The notes under the pieces were generated by a model. It worked only from the letters and a program-made list of their open reading frames with translations, was not told the origin of the DNA and made no database searches. A stretch of DNA of 64,000 bases from Mucor racemosus. Its lineage: Eukaryota; Mucoromycota; Mucoromycetes; Mucorales; Mucoraceae. Shown piece after piece: positions 44,656-57,056 of this stretch (its first letter is position 1; each line of letters starts with the position of its first letter). The translations under genes and the position numbers were made by a program. The stretch lies in assembly GCA_027405735.1 (NCBI GenBank), contig JAPEHQ010000006.1:1922001-1986000 (forward strand), in the 5' to 3' direction.

Positions 44656-45636
44656 TTATTCATTGTTAGGAACGCTAACAATATAATATGGAAGAGCAGG
44701 CTATAAATTTGACAGATTAATGATATAATATATATATAGAGATAAAACAAGAAACTAACCTGGATTTTCTTATTTCTATCACACTGTACCAACCATTCAG
44801 GCTTCACAATGGGTATAGAATGTTGAACTGCACGATCATAGTTTGCTCCACCAGGAAGCTGAGCCAATAAATGAGTTGTCTCAACACTTACTTCTTCTGA
44901 CCAAGATGCACCCATCTTTGATAATAAATCCTTTAATTCTGTAATTGCTGGTTCTGGTTCCTCAAAAGTACCAAATGCTACACGAATACCAGTCAAGTTT
45001 TCCATTTTATGTGTACGCGCTGTTACTTTGTTGGATTTGTATTCACCAGCAGTTGTTTTAATAACTACATGAAATTCAAATTCATGATCCACATCCAATC
45101 CAGATAATTTAATGAAATTGGTATCACTAGGTACGTGCTGAATTTGTATTATACCAAAATGTTAAAAATCTAGCTTACAGGCTGTATCTTTTCTTTTCAT
45201 TACCTGAGCCAACTTTGTACCATTTTTATATATGTCGAGTGATCTAAGTTTAGCTGTGTGCAATAAAAGAGGATCCCATTCAAGGATAAGTGAAGTTTGG
45301 GTAATATTTTTGACACGAACCACAGGAATTTCAGGTTCGTCTTGACCAAAAGTTGCCAATATAGCCTCTTGTAATTCCCAAAATTCGTTCATTTTCTTTT
45401 CTTCCTCGGGTATATTGCGACTTACTGCAATATTAACAATACTTCCAGAGGTAACACCTTTGGGAAGTAAGAGCGAGGGAAACTCGATAAGGTGGTGGTC
45501 TTCAGTCAACAAAATTGCCTAGAAAAAAAAAAAAAAAAAAAAGATATTAGTCGTCAAGCAATAACTAGAATAAAATCATTCAATTACTCACCATACCGGC
45601 ATCAAGTTTGCCTACTGTAAATTGTACTGAAGTCAT
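44656..45636 (-). CDS. CHS5: Exomer scaffold protein CHS5, short form
   Basis: Four exons on the minus strand: 45636-45592, 45518-45204, 45137-44760 and 44700-44656, giving 260 residues. It starts MTSVQFTVGKLDAGMAILL, the CHS5 N-terminal dimerisation region, followed by SLLLPKGVTSGSIVNIAVSR. A fibronectin-III fold (about 75-160) and a BRCT domain (about 165-250; VAFGTFEEPEP, IVKPEWLVQC) make the FBE module that binds Arf1. It ends PALPYYIVSVPNNE. Yeast Chs5 (about 670 residues) has a long Lys-rich tail that is missing here. Exomer carries chitin synthase III and other cargo from the trans-Golgi to the surface. The first intron has an A20 run (plus strand) beside its 3' splice site. Confidence 0.92.
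45522..45541 (+). repeat. Poly-A run in CHS5 intron 1
   Basis: About 20 A's on the plus strand; on the gene strand a T run forming an extreme polypyrimidine tract directly before the AG acceptor. Confidence 0.85.
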
Positions 45637-47429
45637 ACTATTATTATTATAACGTTATTAAGTAAATTATAGAATAAAAAGAGTTGAACAAAAAGCACAA
45701 GAAACCAGAACAACTATAAATACCGTAAATAAGTATTCGCGGGTCCTTAATTTAGGCCATTATTGCCAAGCCGATGAACACTTTTCCATAACCCCACTCT
45801 CATCAAAAGTACAGTGTATCACCTTATACAACAAAGTTAATTTAGATAAAATCATACTATATATATATATATATGTATATATAAATATGCTTGTTTATAT
45901 ATCTACTTCATCCTTCATAAGCATTTGAGAAACATTAGATTAGCGGAAATATTGATACATTTGAAAGGCGAATGCTATGCAACCATAAATGCATAGATCC
46001 AAGATATAAGGATGCGTTTTCTAGATGTTTCTGTCTGTATAAGATGACATACTAGATCTGAACTGTTACTATTGTTGTTTATATGTGCTATACACTGTAG
46101 GATCAGTTATTTTATATGTTTTTGATTCCTGTACATGAAATTACATTTCAAAGCGATTTGGAGAGGAACATTTTCTCATGCTCCGATATTAGATCAAATA
46201 TCTCATGAAATGCAATAAATGTATATCTACTTTAAAATGTAATTAATGTTAATGCTTTTGCTTAAATTTCAATTTTTGTTAAATTTATTGCTCTTATATT
46301 TACAGTAAATAAGCATTTCATTCAAGTTCGCCACTCAGTCAATTCATTCACAACGACTCCAATTATTTAAACAATTTTTTCGACATGTTTAGGTCTGATT
46401 TAAATCATTAATAATGCCTTTTGCCTATGGAAAGTATATTGGTAATTTATTTTTGGAATAATTCAAAGAATTCACCAAGTAAACATACATACAATTTCAA
46501 GACAAATGGACGTTAGGAAACTAAAATATACATTTTTTGACTTGAATAAGCATATTTTCAGTACGTTTCAAAGATAATATAGTTAGCCACCTATAAATCA
46601 AACGATTATTTGCAGTTATAACCACATTTTTATTCCAGGGACAATTAAGCAAATATACAAACTATGCCAAAAATTAATATAGAGACGATTTATTCTAAAC
46701 TATATTACAATAGATGGAAAGCAAATATTTGTACAATACAATCAATGGTATCTCAGGTACACTTTCACATTTTTTTATGGATACAGTTACTATACAATTC
46801 GGCTCTAAATACAAATCCTGCCGAATCTGAGAAATCTAAAACCTTAACCCCGGATTTCATGTAAACTTGAATTTCAAGAATTTTTGTTATAACGCAAATG
46901 CCAAAGAAGACTACAAAAAAAAAAAAAAGAAGAAGCTCTTCACGCATTTCAAGGGATTGCAGATGCACTTTTAGTTTTTATTTATTGCAATCGCTAATGA
47001 AAAGGGGGATATGATAGCCTTTATAAAAAATAAAACTCATTTATACACCAAAAAATGGCTGCAGAGGATACTTTCTTCTCACAATAAATGTATTGCATGT
47101 GAATACATATATCCGAGATTCATTAAAACATTTGCAACTGGGGAAAAGACAACACTATCTTATACAAATAAACAAAAGGCCTGTCATCTCGTTATGGCCT
47201 TATGATATGGGAAAATTATTACCATTATCTATGTGAAAAAATTATGCAAATTGCATATATACATGCTGGTTTAACCTCACGTTTACATTTATATTTAGAA
47301 GGTCATGGAGATAAACAGTTTTTTTTTGTTTTTTATTTTTACGAATGCTTTATATGGAAAGCTATGTATATGATGTATATTCTCACATTTTGTTTTTGTG
47401 AGGGCGATAATGGTTTTTATTTTACACTG
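45637..47429. other. 1.8-kb spacer, no supported gene
   Basis: AT-rich. It holds an (AT)n run at about 45859-45878. A short Lys-rich frame near 46900 with an A-run is not convincing. No repeat shared with other parts of the window was recognised. Confidence 0.4.
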
Positions 47430-47825
47430 CTAATTAAATGGTGCTGCTTTGTTGTGAGACATTGATCTTCTTCGAGAGACGCCTTCAAATGTATTTTGAA
47501 TAGACAAAGCAGTAGGCATCATGAAACCCGCTACTGGAGCAGATCGAGAAGCAGATTCTGATTCGTTTTCTTTTTTATTGCTATTGAACAATGGGAAGAA
47601 TGACAAACGGCCCTCTTTTTTCTCTTGTTGATTGTTATTTTGCTGCGAAAAATGGTCGGTTTCAATCGTTAATTTTGCCTTTTCATTAGCATTGATTTCA
47701 TTCTTGGAGACAAGAATATCAGATGTTGATATTCTACGATGGTGAAAAGGAGCACAGCTTGATGTGTGGGTGCCAAATGATTCTACTTTTTCAAAGGTTC
47801 TTCCACATTTGCAACGAAAAGGCAT
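47430..47825 (-). CDS. Small zinc-knuckle protein of unknown function
   Basis: Single exon, 131 residues. The N-terminus MPFRCKCGRTFEKVESFGTHTSSC (in part: C5, C7, H20, C24) looks like a C2HC finger with a C-x-C start. The rest is Ser/Asn/Gln rich and basic, with a GRLSFFPLF patch and an RRRSMS site that fits a kinase consensus. The frame opens 26 bp after a T-rich stretch and is intact. I recognise no named family. It could be a nuclear or phospho-regulated adaptor; that is only a guess. Confidence 0.65.
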   Translation of the reverse strand: MPFRCKCGRTFEKVESFGTHTSSCAPFHHRRISTSDILVSKNEINANEKAKLTIETDHFSQQNNNQQEKKEGRLSFFPLFNSNKKENESESASRSAPVAGFMMPTALSIQNTFEGVSRRRSMSHNKAAPFN

Positions 47826-48043
47826 ATTCTTTTTTGGTTTTTTAAAAGAAAAAAAGAGGGGAGAAGAAAAGAAAAGTTGATTGAGGTGCTTTTATTACTT
47901 GAAATAATCGCCTGCATATCCAAACTGGGCGTTTTTTCTTCTTTTTGCATAATGACTGATTGTAAATAAATTTACTACGGATAGGCTAATTATGCAAGAA
48001 CGATAAGATTAAATCTACTCAAAGAAATGGTTTATTTTATTGG
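47826..48043. other. Short spacer
   Basis: Promoter of the small zinc-finger gene and terminator of the BTB gene; both genes lie on the minus strand. Confidence 0.4.
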
Positions 48044-49218
48044 TCAACTTTCTAAAAAATCTCGCTTCATATTCGCTTGAATCCTTGAACGAACGATTTG
48101 CATTTTTTCAATTGACAAATGTAATTTAGAGCCTTCTGCATTTACATTGACCCTTGACAATGCCTTCTCAATACCAAACCAAGTAATCGAGCAATCTAGA
48201 TGTGATTTACACACTTTTTTGGGTTCGGTGCCGAGATCTTGTAAATAAGCTGATAGTCGTAAATGAGTTTCACTTTGATTTTCTTGAATGATAATTGCAC
48301 AGTCTTTATCAATATGAATAGCATTCGATATTGTCCATTGTGGATCCTTGGCAAGTTGAATATCGCCATCCTCTAATATAAATGAATTAATACTATGATA
48401 ACAAATGTTAACATTGTCTAGCTGAATGATGGGATGAAATAGTTTTTTATCATGCAAATATCCAATTTGGTCTTGATTAAACTGTAATTGAGTAGGACGG
48501 ATATCTTTAATGTGTAACACAATTTCAGAATAAAATTGCTCTGTGGTCACAGTACTTAATTTATCACGAAGTTTTCTAAACAAGTAAAATTGAGCATCTG
48601 ATAGTAATCGTAGTCTATGTTGTTCATCACGAACGTGTATTTGATATCCTTGTAAATGCCGAATCATATCTCTAAATGTTTCTGGATCCCTTTGTATGAT
48701 GATTGGTGGTGCTTGCCCTAGATCATTTGTATGAGGTGCTAATAATGCATGCTTCAAAGGGCCAGTAAAATAGTTATGTGGTCCATCTAGTCAGAACAGG
48801 ACTTTAATTTGTAATTCATATGCCTCATCACTACTCAAATACCTTTGTTGAAAAGATCCCACTTTAGTCGAAAGGAAGTATTTCCTACTTGCACATAAAC
48901 AAATTGCTTCAAGTTCTTTGTGAGTTGTTTTAGTCCGTAATAATGAGAATCGTTTAATAAATCTTGATGCTGACATTCATCTTTTGCTACTACTGGATAT
49001 CCTCTCAAGTGTCTAACAACTAATTCAAATATCTCAGGGCTACGATCAACATGAATCAATCGAGCTTTAGTTTTATTGAAATGACGAGTAAAAAAGTTAG
49101 TCGGACCATCCGATAATAGTGATTTCCAACTAATGTAAAATGTACGCCCTCCGATTAAGATGGTAAATACGGTATTAAGATTAATTTGCTGCTGTTGTGG
49201 CTGTAAATCCTGATCCAT
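48044..49218 (-). CDS. Tandem BTB (KCTD/T1-like) domain protein
   Basis: Two exons, 49218-48843 and 48786-48044, giving 372 residues. The first BTB (about 14-108) has FTILIGGRTFYISWKSLL, DGPTNFFTRHF and SPEIFELVVRHLRGYPV. The second (about 109-205) repeats the pattern: FVYVQVGNTSFRLKWDLF, DGPHNYFTGPL and DPETFRDMIRHLQGYQI. The intron cuts the second copy just before its DGP motif, so the intron is not duplicated. The C-terminal about 165 residues are unrecognised. T1-like BTB domains oligomerise, often as Cullin-3 adaptors; a Cullin role here is inference only. Confidence 0.85.
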
Positions 49219-49650
49219 TTGGGTTTGTTTTTGGTATATTATTCTTTTTTGAAAGCTTTATATATGGAAGAATTTGGTGGCGGAGAGGAAATAAATGAGG
49301 GGGGAGGGAATCCTTGCTTGGTCAGGCATTACATAAGGACTTTCCAAAGTCTGACTCATCAGTCAAAATCATATGTTTAAGCTCAGAGTCTCTCCAATTG
49401 AGTGAAGAATGCAACCCATTTTTGTCATTGAAGTTATATTTGAGACATTAGTAATGGAATTATCAAAAGTATGTTCGCAATGATTATAATTCAGTGGATA
49501 TCAATTTTGATAGACGATCGATTAGCTCTTATATTATAAATCACAGATGCGAATTATTACTGTTAAAGAAGAAATCACTGGTTTAAAGCCAGTTTTAAAG
49601 GCTTGCACTTTGTTTTGCACACTTTTTTCACTTGCAATCAAAAAACTATC
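49219..49650. promoter_or_regulatory. Divergent promoter region, BTB gene / coiled-coil membrane protein
   Basis: 432 bp between start codons pointing apart. A G/A-rich stretch (about 49268-49320) lies nearer the BTB gene. No RNA gene. Confidence 0.45.
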
Positions 49651-51093
49651 ATGCCTCAATGGGAAACTATTCTAGATAAATCTTCTCATATATCACCAGT
49701 AAAGATTAATACACCAAAAAATCATTCAACAGATCGACTGGAAATTCTGTTTAAAAGTAAAATAGACCCCCAGTTGTTTCAACCATCTCTTTCTGATTCA
49801 ATTGATTACTTTTCTATAGCTAAAACTACGTCAAGAAGCACCATGAAAGCAACAGAAAATAAAATAAAACCCACAACTACATCCAAAGTAAGTTTTTCAT
49901 TTGAAGTTTTTAGATCAAATACTGCTTTTTTACTCACTTTATTATAGAGAATGTCTATAAAAACCATTATCATATCAATATTGATTTTTTTTAGTCTATC
50001 ATACATGACAGCCTTCATAACATGCAACACTAGTAAATACAGCCCAATGCATTCTGTCTGTAAACGCGTTGATCTTTTACCGTCACCGTATAAATTGTAT
50101 AATAATATGTTTGACAACGATTGGCTTCGAAATAAGAAAGAAATGTCAAGAATGTGGTTAGACCAAACTGTAGAAAACTATTATGAAGCTACAGAACCTT
50201 ATATCACCAAAATCCAACAAGGCTATCATTGGACAGAGGCGACTAGTATCAAAACAGCGTATAGAGAAGCAAGTACCTTTGCAAAATCCATGATTTATAC
50301 ACCAGAAAATCAATTTCGCCTGGTGTATTATGCCAGATTGTTTCAACAAAGATACATAACTCCATGCTGGACATACATCAAAGATATAATTTATAAATAT
50401 TTGGTTCAATTGCGACATCAAATGGATGACTATATCAAAAGTGGATCGATTGAATCATTGCATCGAAATGAACATGTTGAAAATGGATATGAAAAAGATG
50501 ATGGAAATAATGGGATTATGGAAGATAAACTGAAAAGAACAGCTAAAAAAATTCTGGATTACATTGACCAAATCAACAAAGAATCTGCCAATACAGGAAT
50601 GAAGCAAGATGAAGCTAGAGAAAAGGCGCAAGAAATTATTAAAAGCATAACTGGTGCAACTACAAATGATCATACTCATATACAAAATGTGGTCAATATA
50701 AATGAAGAGAGCACCGATGTTGACAAAATTGCATATGAAATTCAGGAAATTATGGAGCTAGCATCAACAGAAAAAATACAGTTGGATGAACAATTGGACT
50801 TGATTCAATCAAGGTTATCACTTTTACAAATGGCTGAAGAACAAGAGACGCAATTACTTATTCCTGCCTTGAAAGCAGAAATCGATCATTTAAGAGCTAT
50901 TGCAGAAAATAATGTTCGCCAAAGAACAAAATCGAGCTTGCAATTAGTTCAAGGCATGAACACAAATCCAAGCATTAAAAATCGAATGAAAGAAGATCTT
51001 CAATCGGCTCAGCGTGCTGCATTGAAAGACTTACGGCAAGTTTATGTTAAACTCTATCAAACAAACAAGCTAATCGATGAACTATTATATTAA
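49651..51093 (+). CDS. Single-pass membrane protein with coiled-coil tail, unknown function
   Basis: Two exons, 49651-49887 and 49948-51093, giving 460 residues from MPQWETIL (an upstream in-frame ATG at 49603 is possible). Residues 1-80 are hydrophilic and Ser/Thr/Lys rich. One hydrophobic helix spans about 84-104 (IIISILIFFSLSYMTAFI). After it comes a Cys-containing, Trp/Tyr-rich segment (about 105-250) and then a long heptad-like region with Glu/Lys/Gln (about 270-455). The layout, a short cytosolic arm, one membrane anchor and a lumenal or exposed coiled coil, is clear. I recognise no family. Confidence 0.75.
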
Positions 51094-52619
51094 GAGAGAA
51101 AGGGGATTTTATAAATATTTATATTTCTGAAAATAAAAGCAATATCCCATGTGTTTAAAGAGTATGCAATTGCTTTAGTTTTTATGGGCTAAAAATACAT
51201 TTTCAATCCAGACCGTCTTTTTCTTTCTAATGACTGTAGATTACCGAGGTGAAATGTACGGTTACTTAAGGAAGAAGGAGCAATTTGCCTTTTGTCTTAT
51301 TCTTGTTTTCTTTTTTTCTTTTTTTTACTTGTTTTTTACTTAGGTTTTTGGGGTTTGGGGCATACTATGCCATTTTTTTACTAGAATTACATGATATTTT
51401 GCTGTCCTGGTCATGGAAAAGGCTAAAGTCATCATACAGCGAATGTTAATCCACAAGATTTTGTCCGGTCGATGTAAGTAAGTAAGTGTGTATCCCTGTT
51501 GGAGCTATAGTTATAGAGATCCGAAAATTCTTTGGTATACTTACTTCCTTTTGTCAATACTATTTCACATTTAAATCATTTTAATAAAGATTTGGTATTA
51601 TTATAAAGCTATGAAGTCTCTGTGCTTCCCTTGTCAAATTTTTATGCTTTTCTTGAATTTCAAATAAACCATAATCGATATATTTAATAAAACCTATATT
51701 CTATCACACTCATCTCTAAATATATCTTCTTTCCTTTGTAAAAACAAACATGAAAAGTATACTTACATGGATTCTATCTATTCTGCGGTAAACTACACAT
51801 ATCAAGTTTGTTTAATAATTAGGTTTATCTTGGGTATTATCTAAAAATCGAAAAGTATTAAAACATCAAATTGTACCACTGGTACTTGCAAACTAGGAAC
51901 TAAACCACGAAGACCTAGTTTTAAGATCTTATTACTAATTATTAATATATATATCATAAAGATGATGGTAATCCATAAGCTTTTGTTTTACTTCTAAAAC
52001 ATAATTAATAAACTTAGAAGCGTAAAAATTGTATTCCCATGTTGCTTTTTATACGTTTTTTCGCCTCATATTCAAATATCTTCAGCATCTCATGTTGATG
52101 GCAGCCAACCTCACATTAAAAAGCATGTGCATTTTTTCCTTTGTACAACATTTTTAGGATCCTAAAAGAAACCTGAACTTTATTCATAAGATATACTTCA
52201 TCAACTTTTATATAATCATTTTTGTATCCATTTGTTATTACAAAACAATTATTCCAATTGTCATCCTATTCAACATTGTCCCGGCTACAAATTTTATTAA
52301 ATGAAGCAAGGATGGTTACTATAGTGATTGTTTCATAAATTTGAATGATGCAGAAATGGCCAGCTTAAAATTGAGACAGCGCATTTGAAATGAAAATAAG
52401 TCGAGAAAATACTAAGGTATTGCAATGATGGTTATTAAGTAAAGTCTAGATTATTTTTCATTCTCTACCAGGATATCTATGTTTTGGATCGTTATGAAGA
52501 CTTTTTTTTATTTTTTATAAATTTTGTGAGAGCACTTTTTCTGTTATAGAGATCCATGAAGGGATGACAGGTATGCAAAACTAGAGCCATAGGATAGTAC
52601 TCATTAGCATCTATCTAAC
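51094..52619. other. Spacer, no supported gene
   Basis: AT- and T-rich. It has a T-rich/G-rich skew near 51310-51365. The last part before 52620 may be older R2 sequence. Nothing codes. Confidence 0.4.
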
Positions 52620-53060
52620 GAATTTTGTCTCGTGAAAAAATATTGATTTTTGGTCGAGAAAATTGAGATTGAATGATTGATTTTTGGTGATACAAAAAAG
52701 GATTCATTTTGGACGAGGATATACAAGGAAAATTTTTCGGTTTTACAAAAAAAAGATTAAAAAAATGTATATCCCCACGAAAAATAGGGCTACAGCTACG
52801 TATAAATACTCATTCTGTAGATAATTTTGTTGCGCATAATGTGCAAATAAAATATTTTAGGGTTGCATTTGAATGAAGGGTACTTTTTGATCAAAAACCG
52901 TTAAAATTTGATACTAAATTTACTAGAGATTTTATGAGAAAAACATTTTCAAAACCTACATGGATCGATTTAGAATTAAAAATTAAACCCAAGATATTTA
53001 ATACGCTAGTTCAACTTACTATGCATTTTCGTGAGTAATTAAACATACAAGGTTTTTTTT
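52620..53060 (+). repeat. R2 repeat, degenerate copy
   Basis: Follows 14990-15420 in direct orientation ('aatattgatttt', 'gataattttg.tg.gcat', 'agttcaacttact', 'gagtaattaa'), with many differences. The R2-associated string 'aaaatcggagcgt' occurs downstream here at 53156 but upstream in the other copy (14366), so order has changed. Confidence 0.55.
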
Positions 53061-54979
53061 GGATTTTTTTGGATTTTTTTTTCCATTTGAACACTTTTTG
53101 AATTCAAGCTCAGTTACATGTGCATATCTGATTATACAATTTTATATGGTAATATTCAAAATCGGAGCGTGGCCCCATTTCAATAGATAATTAGGAAATA
53201 AAAAATATAGGACTATGCTTGAGATGCTACAGAATATTGACAAAAAAGTTATTTCTATTCACATTGATTTTTTAGCGAGTATAAAGGTTTCAAAAGTGAA
53301 ACACTTGTTTTTCCCCCGCTTAAAAACTCAATCTAAGGTGTCGAAACAATCATAAGACTGGTGTTAGAATGCATAAAAGGTAGCACACCTAAAGAGAGAT
53401 CAAGAAAACGTATGGTTTTACTACCCTATATTAAATATTTTATAGCCAGTATGATAGATACAGTTACTGTGGAATTAGGTATGCTTGATATAAATCTTTG
53501 TACCACACACGCGACCATAAATAAAGGCACCGTTGAAAATGAGGATAGTGCTTTGAAAAGCAGCGACAAATAGGGAATTATACATAATGACAAAAAGATA
53601 TAATAACGAAGAATGCCCTGCAGTAAATAAATAGACTATTGAATGGAAGTCGAAAGAGTCCAACCGGATGATGAGCAATGCAAAAAAGATGAAGAATTTG
53701 GAAAAATAGTATACATATTTGCTCAAGATACTCAAAGTGAAAAAAGGCTTAGACACATGTAGATCTGGTTTGTCTACTTAATTGCTTTTAAATCATCTAA
53801 GCATAAAATATAGAGCAAATTCATTTAGTTTCCATAATTGTAGCTCTCAGCATGTAAAGATCTAGTGCGTTCCTGATTAATATGAGGCTATGAATCTGTT
53901 GTACAATATTTGCGTTTGCACTCAAATTTACTCAGTGCACACTGATTCATGAATGCTGGAACTTGTAGCATCGATGCGTCAGATGCATTATTGAATGTCT
54001 ATAAAAAGTTGCAGCTTACTTGAATCAGCATTCGATTAGAGCAGATTTTCACGTCATTTCAAATAAAAACCAGGGCTTAAATGAAAATCAATTTTTTTTG
54101 AAGAAAAACAATTTGGAAAAATTTGATTTTCATGTCAAAATGTATAAGGAGCAGCATTAATTGTTATAACATAACTTGTAGAGCGTTTGAATTTGCATCT
54201 AATGGCTTCTTATTTTTTAAAAAATAATATCAAATTATTTCATAAAATTAATTATTTGGCATCAGATCTTTGGCCAAATATATATATAGTAAGCCGTATC
54301 AAGTAAACACGATTATGTTGGAAGATTCTTTCTTGATGGTGCAATACGTCGTATATGGTTGTATCGATGGTCTAGTTTCCAACTTCTATAGGTCATTGTA
54401 GATTGAGTAAATTAAAAAACACTGTTTATAATCTACTATTTTCAGCTTGCTAAATGCAGTAATCAACTTGTTTATTGTGAAATATGTCCATATTTTGAGT
54501 TGCTATGATCTCTATTTCGTCTGATTATCGCTGATATATGTATATGAATAAACTTATACAATGAATCATACAATATACGATATTGTACCAATGTAAATTA
54601 ATTACCAAGGTTCAATCCTAATAATTTATAATGTATGGACGATTGGTATATTCTCACGTTCAATATCAAGAACCATTCACTCCCCCTTTTTAAGTATAAC
54701 CCTGGGTTATAGGAAACAGAAGAATGCTTTTACAAACACAACCCACCCACTCAAAAAGGTACGAAAATTCTTTAAATCTGGATTGTCATACAAAATCAAA
54801 CATTGTCCTAAAAATTTCACAACATTCATAGCTTTTTCATATCTGATTGTTATTAGTAGTTTTTCAATTTTATTACTATTGTTGATCATCATCTACGTAA
54901 GGAATATAAAAATAACCTTTCCCAACTATTTACATTTTATAGCAACTATATCAGCCTTGCTATGTTCCTTTATGCTTGT
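53061..54979. other. 1.9-kb spacer, no supported gene
   Basis: A frame at 53361-53573, followed by others broken by stops up to about 53756, has a somewhat protein-like composition but no family pattern and no splice sites joining it. It may be an old transposon gene remnant. The rest is AT-rich. Confidence 0.4.
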
Positions 54980-55269
54980 TTAACGAGCTTCAAATTGAAC
55001 CACTACAAAGTAACAAAATTAATATCATTATTATATTTTACGAAATAACCACGTACTTCTCTTAGTTCTCTTCTTATACATGATTCTGTGGCCACAATCT
55101 TGACAACGAATAGGTTCTCTAGGCTTCAATTGATTCTCTGCGCCACAATCTAAACAACGAAATGTTAATTTCAAGAAACATTACTGAATATTCTTAAATT
55201 GTATTTACCAGCACACAAGTATGTCATAGCAACAGGCTGACGAATAGGAGCACCTTGATAACCTTCCAT
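54980..55269 (-). CDS. RPB12: RNA polymerases I, II and III subunit RPABC4 (RPB12)
   Basis: Three small exons on the minus strand: 55269-55209, 55149-55057 and 55002-54980, giving 58 residues. The zinc ribbon is spread over two exons: TYLCA then [20 protein letters not shown], with four Cys. [11 protein letters not shown] follows, and the last exon supplies MVQFEAR. Universal eukaryotic Rpb12 ends the same way (KRTKR, then a hydrophobic run and EAR). It bridges the two largest subunits of all three polymerases. The 23-nt last exon is easily missed. The gene diverges from eIF2B-beta with 192 bp between starts. Confidence 0.93.
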
Positions 55270-55461
55270 TGTATTGTATAAAGTTTTGAGCTATTGAGAA
55301 TAGAGTAAAAAGAAGAAGAGCTTTGCTTGACGAGGATGAATGACACAGGATTAGCAAGAAAAAAAAAATATTCAAATAGTCACAAAAAGGTGGAAGGCGA
55401 AGTTGAAGAGGACATACGAAACAAAGCTCACCTTTGTATTTGTAGATTATTCAATCATAAT
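55270..55461. promoter_or_regulatory. 192-bp bidirectional promoter, RPB12 / eIF2B-beta
   Basis: Two core transcription/translation genes start back to back. A frame beginning at 55337 is continuous with the eIF2B gene, but the better start is ATG 55462. Confidence 0.5.
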
Positions 55462-57056
55462 ATGAGTCTTCCTAGAGTTCTCGAGACACAAATTGACGAT
55501 TTCGTCCACAAATTGAAAAGACGGTAAGGTCCAAAATTCGATTTTTTTGAAATGATAATTGATTGCATTTCACAGCCAAATAGTTGGCTCCTTCTTTGTT
55601 GCCAAGGAAACAGCCATCATTCTTCGACAAGTAGTATCTATTTCTCGTTGGCGTGATGCACATGTACTTATTGATATAATTACTCAAGTTGGTATTCGTT
55701 TAGCTTCTGCTCAGCCCAATGGTAAGAAGAATTATAGACTATGTAATCTCAAATTAACATTTCAATATTTGATTAGAATTGGCTATTGGTAATATTGTAA
55801 AACGTGTATTAAAAGTTATCCGGGAAGTATCAAGAGGCGATTTAGAAACCAGCGATGATAGACCTTCAGCAACTCCCGATTATTCAAGTTTTGGTGAAGA
55901 AGAAGAAGAAGAGGATTTTGATGATCATATTGAAAACAACAATGATGATGAAGCAGATGCATCAGATAATGAGCAAACTTTCAAAACATCTGCTAATAGT
56001 AGCTTAGCTGGATCTACTTCGGCTGGACGTCCTGAATTAACTACGCAGACATCTATGTTTAGATTATTGGCTGATATGTCTACCTTGACAGTTAGAGAAC
56101 AAAAGAGAGAGGAAAACGAAAAGAGAATTAGAGATACATATCATTTAAAGCCATTGATTATTCAAGAAATTACAGAAGAAATCATTGCTGATTTGGACAC
56201 AAAAGATACAGCTGCAATTTATAAGGGTATTGCCGATCAAGCATTGGATTTCATTCATGCAAAGTAAGTTCCGTTTTTGCTTTTGTAAAGTTCATTCGTT
56301 GACTTGATTTTGTATAGTGAAGTAATTATGACCATTGGCATCTCAAGAACTGTGCAGGAATTTTTGATGAGAGCTGCTCAAAAGCGTAAATTTCAAGTTA
56401 TAGTTGCAGAGACAGCTCCTACGTACGTGTATATTTAGGTTTGCAAAAGCATAAAACTAATTTTTGAACAGATACCAAGGCCATAAAATGGCTCTCTCCT
56501 TATCAAAAGCAGGAATCGATACTACAGTAATTGCGGATTCCGCAATTTTTGCTGCTATGCCTCGTGTAAATAAGGTTGTTATAGGTGCTCATGCAGGTAA
56601 CGTGTATCTGATATATATGCAAATCAATAGTATTTATAAACATGATGTATAGTCCTTGCAAATGGTGCTCTTGTCTCTGTATCTGGTTCACATTTATTAG
56701 CAGCAGCAGCAAAACATCACTCTACACCAGTATTAGTTTGTACAGCATTGTACAAATTATCACCTTTATTCGCATATGTTGCAGATGCGTTTAATGTTAC
56801 TGTATCCCCACAAAATGTATTAAATTTCCAAGAAGGCCCTATTATAGATGATGTTACAACTACAAATCCTTATTATGACTATGTTGGTCCTGATTATGTC
56901 AGTTTATTCATACACAATCTGTAAGTTCTGCATGTAAATTACCAATTTCAAATTCTAACGTTTTTACTATGTTTTGTTAGTGGATCCGCACCTCCCACCT
57001 ATGTATACAGACTCATTAATGATAATTATGATGCTGAAGATTCCACCCTTTTATAA
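55462..57056 (+). CDS. GCD7: Translation initiation factor eIF2B subunit beta
   Basis: Seven exons: 55462-55523, 55576-55721, 55777-56263, 56318-56422, 56472-56596, 56653-56920 and 56981-57056, giving 422 residues. N-terminal part: [20 protein letters not shown], then a helical region with an acidic [10 protein letters not shown] loop. The C-terminal Rossmann-like half carries [43 protein letters not shown] and the beta-type end [18 protein letters not shown] plus [17 protein letters not shown]. As part of the eIF2B decamer it regulates nucleotide exchange on eIF2 and senses eIF2-alpha phosphorylation. An in-frame ATG at 55337 would add 41 residues not seen in the family. Confidence 0.93.

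Noticed and set aside
46664..47465. Several 60-90-residue frames between CHS5 and the small zinc-finger gene
   Set aside because: Low-complexity, hydrophobic or Lys-rich by base composition. No joining splice sites or known motifs.
53361..53756. Possible small gene or transposon fragment
   Set aside because: Broken by stops, no recognisable domain, no splice sites that restore a frame. Noted only as spacer content.
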